In this document: one piece after another, positions 57,416-64,000 of the stretch
Numbering within the stretch: position 1 is the stretch's first letter
How the letters are laid out: every line of letters begins with the position of its first letter
Source: Zhongshania aliphaticivorans
GTDB lineage: Bacteria; Pseudomonadota; Gammaproteobacteria; Pseudomonadales; Spongiibacteraceae
Assembly: GCF_902705855.1 (NCBI RefSeq)
Contig: NZ_CACSIJ010000012.1
Location: 312,356-376,355 of the forward strand
Length of the DNA stretch: 64,000 nt
Direction: 5' to 3'
Translations under genes and position numbers: made by a program
Notes under the pieces: generated by a model
What the model was told of the DNA's origin: nothing
The model's input: the letters and a program-made list of their open reading frames with translations, nothing else
Database searches by the model: none

Positions 57416-57874
57416 TTAAGAGGGAAAATAGCGACTAATGGTATCTGCCACGCAAGCGGGCCTATCATTGCCTTCAATTTCGACGGTAACCCTGACTATC
57501 GACTGCACACCACCTTTTATTTCTTCAACAGACACCAATTCACCAACACCCCGCACCCGCGAGCCAACCGGCACCGGCGCCGGAAAACGAATACGATCAC
57601 AGCCGACGTTCACCCCCATAGCGACTCCCTGCACTTCGACAATCTGGGGCAAAAACAAATTAACCAAAGACAGCGTTAAATATCCGTGAGCTATACACTT
57701 ACCAAACGGCCCGTCTTTTGCGCGCTCTGGGTCAACGTGTATCCACTGATGGTCGCCCGTTGCGTCGGCAAATAAATTAATACGCTCCTGATCTATCTCC
57801 AGCCAGTCGCTGGCGCCCAGCACAGTGCCTACGGCGGTGATAAGATCCTGTGGTTGTTTAAAGACCTTGGTCAT
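57416..57874 (-). CDS. MaoC family hot-dog dehydratase (R-hydratase-like)
   Basis: This 152-residue protein has the catalytic motif FADATGDHQWIHVDPERA (Asp41, His46) typical of R-specific enoyl-CoA hydratases, followed by GPFGKCIAHGYLTLSL and FPAPVPVGSRVRG. It hydrates enoyl-CoA or acts in a related catabolic step. No other fatty-acid gene is adjacent except the amidohydrolase downstream. Confidence 0.88.
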   Translation of the reverse strand: MTKVFKQPQDLITAVGTVLGASDWLEIDQERINLFADATGDHQWIHVDPERAKDGPFGKCIAHGYLTLSLVNLFLPQIVEVQGVAMGVNVGCDRIRFPAPVPVGSRVRGVGELVSVEEIKGGVQSIVRVTVEIEGNDRPACVADTISRYFPS

Positions 57875-58135
57875 AGTAGCTCCGGTATCTGGCCGACATC
57901 TTGTATATTCCCATTTTACTGCGGGCTTAATTGTGAATGATATGGCGCAAACTTTATCACTCAGTCGGATTCACCTGAAATAGTCTATCAGGACGACAAC
58001 GTCGTCGTTCAAGCAGCGAACGAGGGGCTAGCTTATCCGCTACAATGGGGATGACCGCACAACTTATCAGCCAAGATATGTTCTAAGTAGTCATACAAGG
58101 AGCGCAGCAACAATTAGATAAGGATTCTATAAGGT

Positions 58136-59602
58136 ATGAGCAACTATTCGCCACCAGAATTATGGAGCTGGTTAACAGACAATCTCGCCGGTATTGGCGC
58201 CTTATTAACGGCGATCTTTCTTGTGCTTGGCGTATTGTCGGCGCTAGAGGCCATATTAAAAACCCGAACCGCCCAAGGCGCGGTGGCGTGGGCAATTGTG
58301 CTGATTGGCTTTCCCCCTGTATTTGTACCTTTATATTGGATATTCGGCCGCCGCAAATTTCGCGGCTATGCCTTGGCCAAACGAACTAACCACCTGCAAA
58401 TCGACGAAGTTGCCCACGACCTTCTCAAACACTTTCCCGCCTTTGGGGCAGAACAAAGTAGTAGTGATCCACGCCTAATCGCGCTAGAACAGCTGTCGAC
58501 CCTCCCCTTTTGCAGCGGAAATCATTGCGACTTACTGATCAACGGCAAGCGTGCTTATAGCGAAATTTTCAGCCGCATAGAGGCGGCAAAAAGCTATATT
58601 CTGTTGGAATTTTACATCATTCGCGACGACCAAATTGGCCGCCAACTAGCCGAACTACTGATTAAAAAAGTCCAGCAGGGGCTTACCGTTTACTGTGTTT
58701 ATGACGAAATTGGCTGCCTTAAGCTATCTAATAATTATCTGCAAAAACTACTCAGCAACGGCGTTAACATTCGCCCCTTCAACAGCACCAAAGGTTTAGG
58801 AAATCGCCTGCAACTCAACTTTCGCAACCACCGCAAAATAGTGGTGTGTGATGGCGACTACGCCTTTATCGGCGGTATGAATATTGGCGATGAATACCGT
58901 GACATGCACCCCGTACTCACACCTTGGCGCGATACCGGCATAGCCATACAAGGCCCCGCCGTGCAGGCAGTGCAATTAGCCTTTGCCGAAGATTGGTTTT
59001 GGGCCAACGAGTCCCTACCAAAGCTCAATTGGCAACCCAGCGCCGTCAGCGGCCCACTTAACACCTTGGTTTTAGCGACCGGGCCCGCCGACAATACCGA
59101 TAGCTGCGCGCTGTATTTTTTAAACATGATTCACCAAGCTCGTGAACGCTTATGGATCGTCAGCCCCTATTTTGTACCAGATGCACCGGTTATCTGCGCC
59201 CTGCAACTAGCCGCAATGCGCGGTGTAGACGTGCGAATCATGCTGCCCGCCAAACCTGACAAATTATTAATTCAACTTTCGTCCTATACCGCCATCAAAG
59301 AAACCCTCGCTAGAGGCGTACAGTTTTATTACTACCAAGACGGTTTCTTGCATCAGAAAGTGATGTTAGTGGATGATGATATTAACGTGGTGGGAACGGC
59401 CAATATGGATAACCGCTCCTTCCGACTTAATTTTGAACTCTGTGTGATAAATCACAGCAAAGAGTTTGCCCAGACGATGGAAAATATGCTCAAGGACGAT
59501 TTTCAAAAATGCACCCAACTGCTCCCGCGAGAAGTGGCGCAATGGTCGTTTAAGCGCCGCATGCTAAGCCGCTGCGCCTATCTTTTCGCCCCGCTGCAAT
59601 AA
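58136..59602 (+). CDS. cls: Cardiolipin synthase (phospholipase D type)
   Basis: This 488-residue enzyme makes cardiolipin from phosphatidylglycerol. Two N-terminal helices (about 14-35 and 47-68) precede two HKD motifs: FRNHRKIVVCDGDYAFIGGM and FLHQKVMLVDDDINVVGT. Length fits ClsA/ClsB-like members. It is the first gene of the operon with letA and letB, 8 bp before the next start, linking phospholipid synthesis with envelope lipid transport. Confidence 0.92.
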   Translation: MSNYSPPELWSWLTDNLAGIGALLTAIFLVLGVLSALEAILKTRTAQGAVAWAIVLIGFPPVFVPLYWIFGRRKFRGYALAKRTNHLQIDEVAHDLLKHFPAFGAEQSSSDPRLIALEQLSTLPFCSGNHCDLLINGKRAYSEIFSRIEAAKSYILLEFYIIRDDQIGRQLAELLIKKVQQGLTVYCVYDEIGCLKLSNNYLQKLLSNGVNIRPFNSTKGLGNRLQLNFRNHRKIVVCDGDYAFIGGMNIGDEYRDMHPVLTPWRDTGIAIQGPAVQAVQLAFAEDWFWANESLPKLNWQPSAVSGPLNTLVLATGPADNTDSCALYFLNMIHQARERLWIVSPYFVPDAPVICALQLAAMRGVDVRIMLPAKPDKLLIQLSSYTAIKETLARGVQFYYYQDGFLHQKVMLVDDDINVVGTANMDNRSFRLNFELCVINHSKEFAQTMENMLKDDFQKCTQLLPREVAQWSFKRRMLSRCAYLFAPLQ

Positions 59603-59610
59603 GTGAACTC

Positions 59611-60240
59611 ATGGCAGAACCCAGTCATATTCCACATGAATTTACAGCCTGCCCAGATTGCGATTTGCTACTGCAAACCGCGCAGTCTGATCACACCTTA
59701 GAGGGCCGCTGCCCGCGCTGTAAGGCAGTGCTGTGGCACGCTGCAAAACACACCGACACCGTTAGCTTTGCCGCCGCCATTAGCGGCCTGATACTGTTCT
59801 ATCCGGCGATGACACTACCCATCCTCAAGCTAAAAATGGTCGGTCAGCACGGTAGCAACTCTCTGCTTGGCGGCATCTATCGCATGTGGCTGGAACAAGA
59901 ACAAATTCTTGCCGTATTAATCATGCTGTGCTCTTTGCTGGCGCCGCTTCTGCATTTATTACTCACCGCCGTGGTGTGTTTCAGTGTTAGATTCAATCAC
60001 TACCCGCGCCACTTTCCGCTATGGATCAAATACAAATGTTTGATGCAAAACTGGAATATGCTCGAAGTCTACGCAATGGGCGTTATCGTTGCCTATGTGA
60101 AAATGATGCACGACGGCGAAGTCACGGTATCCGCTGGCACCTACTGTTTGAGCGCACTATTACTCTGTGTCATTTTATGTAGCCAATATTTTCACGAAGA
60201 ACAAGCATGGCAACACTGGGAGAAAAATAAACCCGCATGA
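59611..60240 (+). CDS. letA1: Paraquat-inducible protein A (LetA/PqiA half, first)
   Basis: This 209-residue membrane protein has a zinc ribbon (CPDCDLLLQTAQSDHTLEG then RCPRCKAVL) and about four helices, including AISGLILFYPAMTLPILKLKM and GIYRMWLEQEQILAVLIMLC. It equals one half of E. coli LetA/PqiA, which are one chain of two such halves. It overlaps the next gene by 4 bp (ATGA). Confidence 0.88.
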   Translation: MAEPSHIPHEFTACPDCDLLLQTAQSDHTLEGRCPRCKAVLWHAAKHTDTVSFAAAISGLILFYPAMTLPILKLKMVGQHGSNSLLGGIYRMWLEQEQILAVLIMLCSLLAPLLHLLLTAVVCFSVRFNHYPRHFPLWIKYKCLMQNWNMLEVYAMGVIVAYVKMMHDGEVTVSAGTYCLSALLLCVILCSQYFHEEQAWQHWEKNKPA

Positions 60241-60857
60241 GTATCAGCGCCCAACAACGCGGTATTGCTCGCTGCACCGAATGCGGCAAACTCAGCCACT
60301 TACCGGAGCTCGGCCACGACGCCACCGCCGCTTGCCCGCGCTGTAACACCGCACTGAATTTTCGCAAACCGCAAAGTTTACAGCGCAGCTGGGCCTATAC
60401 CATTGCCGCTACCGCGTTAATGATTCCAGCCAATATTTTACCGATCCTGACCGTCATCAGCTTTGGCCAAGGTGACCCAGACACGATTATGTCTGGCGTC
60501 GTTAAATTATGGGTAGCAGACTTACAGGCCATTGCCGTCATCGTCTTTATTGCCAGTATTGCAGTGCCGGTTTTGAAGCTGGTTATTTTGGTTATATTAA
60601 TGCTGGTCGTACAATGTCAGCTGCCCTTAAGCCGGCAACAATGCACAATACTCTATCGATTTATTCATTTCATTGGCCGCTGGTCGATGCTCGATTTATT
60701 CATGATTTCTATCTTGGTGACGCTAGTGCACCTCGGCAATATCGCCACCGTTGAAAGCGGCCCCGCAGCAACAGCCTTCGCTGCCGTAGTAGTACTTACA
60801 CTCTTTGCCGCTAATAGTTTTGACCCGCGCTTAATATGGGACCTAGACAATGACTGA
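60237..60857 (+). CDS. letA2: Paraquat-inducible protein A (LetA/PqiA half, second)
   Basis: This 206-residue partner has its own zinc ribbon (CTECGKLSHLPELGHDA then CPRCNTALN) and four helices including LMIPANILPILTVISF and GVVKLWVADLQAIAVIVF. The pair would form the LetA-like inner-membrane unit that works with the MCE protein. The 8-bp overlap with letB couples translation. The symbol is by analogy. Confidence 0.88.
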   Translation: MSISAQQRGIARCTECGKLSHLPELGHDATAACPRCNTALNFRKPQSLQRSWAYTIAATALMIPANILPILTVISFGQGDPDTIMSGVVKLWVADLQAIAVIVFIASIAVPVLKLVILVILMLVVQCQLPLSRQQCTILYRFIHFIGRWSMLDLFMISILVTLVHLGNIATVESGPAATAFAAVVVLTLFAANSFDPRLIWDLDND

Positions 60858-63171
60858 CCGCAACATTTCGTCCGCCGTACTCGCACCCAAGCGCGGCCTT
60901 TCCGCCATCTGGTTGCTGCCTATTATCGCCCTCGGCATTGCGGTATGGCTGATGTATAAAAGCCTTAGCGACACAGGGCTAAGCGTTACCGTTGCCTTCG
61001 ACAATGGCAGCGGCATAAATATTGGGAAAACCCCCGTCATCTACCAAGGCATCAATGTCGGCCATGTGCAAAGCTTGCAGCTTGACGACGATCTTGAAGG
61101 CGTTACCGCCACCCTTGAACTCTCTCGTCAGATCGAGCCTTTGATCAAGAAAAACACCGAATTTTGGCTAGTAAAACCGCAAATCTCCCTATCTGGCGTG
61201 TCTGGCTTAGACACCTTGGTTGCGGGCAATTACATCAGTTTCAACCCTGGCGATGGCGAAGCGGCCCAGCACTTCACTGCATTGAATACACCTCCGCCAC
61301 AAACCAATAATCTGCCGGGACTGCGCTTGGTATTAAATGCCGAGGAGCTTGGGTCACTCACCGTGGGCGCGCCGGTGCTCTATCAGCAAATAGACGTTGG
61401 TGACATTGAGGGCTACCAACTCAAGGACGACAATATCGACGTCAATATTCGCATCGATCCCCAATACAGCCATCTGGTCAATAGCAGCTCACGCTTTTGG
61501 GTTCAGAGCGGTGTAAAAATTAATGCTGGCCTGCAAGGTATTGATATTGAAACTGGCTCGATGGCAAGTATTTTAGCGGGGGGCATCACCTTCGACACGC
61601 CTATTAAAAGCGACTCTGACGTTGAAAATAACACGCATTTTAAATTATTCCAGAATCAGGATCGGGCCAAAGGCAGCAAAATTATCAGCGTGTATTTTCG
61701 CAATCCCGACGGCTTAAATGTCGGCAGCAATGTACGCCTAATGGGCATGGACATCGGCAAGGTCGAGTCACTAAAGTTCATTGATGACAACCCCAACCTC
61801 GGCGCCAATGTACGCGTCGCCATACACTCACCGCATCACCGCTATTTAAATGAAATGACGCATTTTTGGCTGGTTAAACCAGAAGTTTCCAGCAGCGGCG
61901 TGAGCGGCTTAGATGCTTTAATTGGCGGCCCATATATTAATCTAAAGGTAGAGGGCAAAGGCGGTACCATTCCCGAGCAATACACCGCCCTAGTAAAAGC
62001 CCCTGAAAGCCGCGTTCAGCAACCGGGCCTGCGACTCACGCTGCGCAGTGACGAACTCAGCTCAGTCAGTATCGGCAGTAAAATTTACTACCGAAAAATT
62101 GCCGTCGGACAAGTTGAATCCGTTGATCTTGACAAAGACGGCGTCAATATCGGCATCTTTATTCATGAGCAATACGCGAATTTAGTGCATCGCGAATCCC
62201 AGTTTTGGAATGCCAGCGGCCTTAGTATTACGGGCGGCCTTAGCGGACTAGATATTCACGCTGACTCACTGGCCACCATCGTCGCCGGCGGCATTGCGTT
62301 TCACACCCCAGAAGTCAGCAAGCCACAATTGGCGTGGGAAGGTTTGCGTTACACCTTATACCCCGACTTCCAAAGCACCTACGCGGAAAAAGGCCGCGAT
62401 ATTAGTCTGTACTTTGCAACCGGCAGCAATATTAACAAGGGCACCGAAATCAAATACCAAGGCATAAAAGTCGGGGAAGTGGTCGCCGTAGAATTAGACA
62501 GCAATATGGAACGTGTAAAAGTAAGCGCCCGCCTCGCCCCCTCTGCCAAAGCTCTTGCCCGCACGGGGAGCCAATTTTGGGTCGTGCGCCCACAGCTCGG
62601 TTTAATCGGCACACGCAACTTAGAAACACTAGTAACCGGCAGTTATATTAGCGTTCGTCCCGGCTACGGCAGCAGCACCACTAAATTCGTGGCATTAGAC
62701 AAGCCACCGCCGCTTAGCAAACCGAGCAACGGTTTAAATTTGATCGTTACTGCCGCTCAACGCGGCTCGATCAAAGAGGGCGTAAAGGTCTTTTACCGCG
62801 ACATTCCGGTCGGCGAAGTTTTTGGCTATGAATTAGCCGAGGATGCAAGCCAAACACTAATCCACATTAATATTGAACCGCGCTACGCGGGCCTGGTAAG
62901 AGAAAATAGTAAATTCTGGAACTCCAGCGGTATTGCCGTGAAATTCGGCTTATTCAGTGGTGCAACGATTCGCAGCAAATCGATTGAATCGCTATTAGAA
63001 GGCGGCATTGCCTTCGCCACCCCGGGTGGCGAACAACTCGCCCCCTCCGTGAATGACGGTAAAACCTTCCCGCTGCACCAATCTGTTGATCAACAATGGC
63101 TAGAATGGGCACCACACATTTCTCTGCCTAAAGAAGTAGATACCGGAGAAAACTGGATACGCGCGGATTAA
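60850..63171 (+). CDS. letB: Six-MCE-domain lipid transport protein (LetB/PqiB family)
   Basis: This 773-residue protein has one N-terminal anchor helix (AIWLLPIIALGIAVWLMY) followed by six MCE domains, each with a pattern like FDNGSGINIGKTPVIYQGIN, then GVSGLDTLVAGNYISF. They occur near residues 45-140, 155-255, 275-370, 385-490, 510-610 and 625-735. E. coli LetB has seven and PqiB three. These proteins build hollow tunnels that carry lipids across the periplasm. The last residues are soluble. Confidence 0.92.
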   Translation: MTDRNISSAVLAPKRGLSAIWLLPIIALGIAVWLMYKSLSDTGLSVTVAFDNGSGINIGKTPVIYQGINVGHVQSLQLDDDLEGVTATLELSRQIEPLIKKNTEFWLVKPQISLSGVSGLDTLVAGNYISFNPGDGEAAQHFTALNTPPPQTNNLPGLRLVLNAEELGSLTVGAPVLYQQIDVGDIEGYQLKDDNIDVNIRIDPQYSHLVNSSSRFWVQSGVKINAGLQGIDIETGSMASILAGGITFDTPIKSDSDVENNTHFKLFQNQDRAKGSKIISVYFRNPDGLNVGSNVRLMGMDIGKVESLKFIDDNPNLGANVRVAIHSPHHRYLNEMTHFWLVKPEVSSSGVSGLDALIGGPYINLKVEGKGGTIPEQYTALVKAPESRVQQPGLRLTLRSDELSSVSIGSKIYYRKIAVGQVESVDLDKDGVNIGIFIHEQYANLVHRESQFWNASGLSITGGLSGLDIHADSLATIVAGGIAFHTPEVSKPQLAWEGLRYTLYPDFQSTYAEKGRDISLYFATGSNINKGTEIKYQGIKVGEVVAVELDSNMERVKVSARLAPSAKALARTGSQFWVVRPQLGLIGTRNLETLVTGSYISVRPGYGSSTTKFVALDKPPPLSKPSNGLNLIVTAAQRGSIKEGVKVFYRDIPVGEVFGYELAEDASQTLIHINIEPRYAGLVRENSKFWNSSGIAVKFGLFSGATIRSKSIESLLEGGIAFATPGGEQLAPSVNDGKTFPLHQSVDQQWLEWAPHISLPKEVDTGENWIRAD

Positions 63172-63227
63172 CAAGTTTTCACAACATCGCCATACAGTTA
63201 AAGATACAATAAGCCACTTTGACACCC

Positions 63228-63251
63228 TGTGCTCACTACTTTGTGAGCACA
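63228..63251 (+). promoter_or_regulatory. 9-bp perfect inverted repeat before HlyD-type gene
   Basis: TGTGCTCAC-TACTTT-GTGAGCACA lies between letB and the adaptor gene. TTGACA (63219-63224) precedes it at promoter distance, so the repeat may be an operator in a promoter; no T-run follows, so it is not a strong terminator. Confidence 0.45.
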
Positions 63252-63312
63252 TGTCGTTTCAAGCTGCGACGAAAAACCATTGGGTGCCATCACGCAATTA
63301 GAGAACATCAGT

Positions 63313-64000
63313 GTGTTAAAACCGTCAAAACAAGTTCTGCAATCCGCCGCCGTCATTATAGTCGCCCTTGTTATCGCCGGAGTCTTTTTCGCCTTAAAGC
63401 CACCACCAGAAACCGTCACAATTGAACCTCCGACACTGACCATAGATGTAGCAATTGCAGAAAAACAAACCTTGTCTATTGCTGTTAGCTCCCAAGGCAC
63501 CGTGCAACCACGAACAGAAACAATATTAATCACTGAAGTAAGCGGAAAAATAATTGAGCTCTCACCGCAGTTTCAAAGCGGCGGCTTAATCGAAAAAGAC
63601 GAGATTTTGCTCAGCATTGATCCGCGCAATTACGAAGTTGAGGTTAAACGCGCCGAAGCCAATGTCGCCACAGCATTCAGTAATTTGGTGCAAGAAAAAG
63701 GCCGCGCCGCAGTCGCAAGACAAGACCTGAAAAATTATCCACGAAAATACGCAAGCAAAGAAGCCCACTACCTCGCCCTACGATTACCACAGTTAAAAGA
63801 AGCTCAAGCACGCTTAGATTCGGCCAAGGCCGACCTTGAACACGCAAACAACAATTTAGATCGCACCAAAATTCGCGCGCCTTACCGCGGCATTATAAAA
63901 GCTCGCAGTGTTGATCTGGGTCAGTTTGTTGGTTCTGGCACTCAGCTTGGTCAGGTTTTCGCCGTCGATTTTGCCGAAGTCAGACTCCCCATCCCCGCTG
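63313..64000 (+). CDS. HlyD/RND efflux adaptor protein (3' end outside window)
   Basis: The last 688 bp encode the start of a periplasmic adaptor of an efflux pump. GTG at 63313 begins a short cytoplasmic segment and anchor helix (VIIVALVIAGVFFAL), then the lipoyl half (LSIAVSSQGTVQPRTET and ELSPQFQSGGLIEKDEILLS), a helical hairpin (VKRAEANVATAFSNLVQEKG to LKEAQARLDSAKADLEHANN) and the second lipoyl half IRAPYRGIIKARSVDLGQFV. Partner RND pump and outer-membrane genes would lie to the right. Confidence 0.88.
   Translation, partial: MLKPSKQVLQSAAVIIVALVIAGVFFALKPPPETVTIEPPTLTIDVAIAEKQTLSIAVSSQGTVQPRTETILITEVSGKIIELSPQFQSGGLIEKDEILLSIDPRNYEVEVKRAEANVATAFSNLVQEKGRAAVARQDLKNYPRKYASKEAHYLALRLPQLKEAQARLDSAKADLEHANNNLDRTKIRAPYRGIIKARSVDLGQFVGSGTQLGQVFAVDFAEVRLPIPA

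Noticed and set aside
57992..58006. GACGAC-AAC-GTCGTC palindrome before cls
   Set aside because: A 6-bp stem with a 3-nt loop is common by chance and shows no link to a promoter.
1..64000. CRISPR arrays, tRNA, rRNA or prophage
   Set aside because: No evenly spaced direct repeats, no cloverleaf or rRNA sequence, and no phage structural genes were recognised.

Overview
The window reads as chromosomal DNA of a free-living, probably marine, gammaproteobacterium with GC near 50%. The gene mix fits the Cellvibrionales/Spongiibacteraceae neighbourhood: EarP with an Arg32-type EF-P, a PiuC/YbiX-linked siderophore receptor, a wax ester/TAG synthase, type III glutamine synthetase, and acyl-CoA, MaoC and luciferase-like enzymes. 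That placement is an inference from gene content, not an alignment. I saw no rRNA, tRNA, CRISPR array or prophage.

Layout. 1-3.5 kb: a truncated methyltransferase, earP-efp, and a crotonase. 3.8-6.8 kb: a catecholate-siderophore receptor behind a Fur-like site, then its PKHD-type dioxygenase. 6.9-13.9 kb: minus-strand housekeeping genes (yehS, a YlqF-like GTPase, a GyrI-like protein, pbpG, and leuA-holD-rimI). 14.2-16.9 kb: a secreted AstE/AspA-like deacylase and an orphan NorE/NorF-like pair. 17-25.6 kb: a TetR-controlled redox/dehalogenase cluster, an amidase, an inner-membrane YdjM protein, a luciferase-like monooxygenase and an MscS channel. 25.6-28.9 kb: a long gene-free stretch, then a four-gene module of a degenerate BLUF-like sensor, an MglA/COG2229-like small GTPase and two Roadblock/LC7 proteins. 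This is the most promising candidate for an undescribed signalling system.

29-37.8 kb: glnN, two FAD enzymes, a GNAT, yaiL (DUF2058) and recQ. The recQ reading frame has no ordinary start codon for its conserved N-terminus. 37.8-43 kb: DUF805, cobB, a TM2 protein, a GNAT with a MITE-like element just upstream, a VOC protein, and a LysR divergent from a fatty-acid/sterol hydroxylase. 43-49.4 kb: secreted or lipoprotein hydrolases and a neutral-lipid pair (WS/DGAT plus HAD-PlsC fusion). 49.4-52 kb: a LysR gene, an integron-integrase remnant and a frameshifted chromate transporter. 52-57.9 kb: deaD, a thioesterase, hemolysin III, an amidohydrolase and a MaoC protein. 58.1-64 kb: cls, a split letA and a six-MCE letB, a likely envelope lipid-transport operon, followed by the start of an HlyD-type adaptor.

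Several starts were moved inward from the longest frame where a ribosome-binding site or family N-terminus decides it. Other edits to the genome are visible as decay: the integrase fragment, the chrA frameshift and the MITE insertion.
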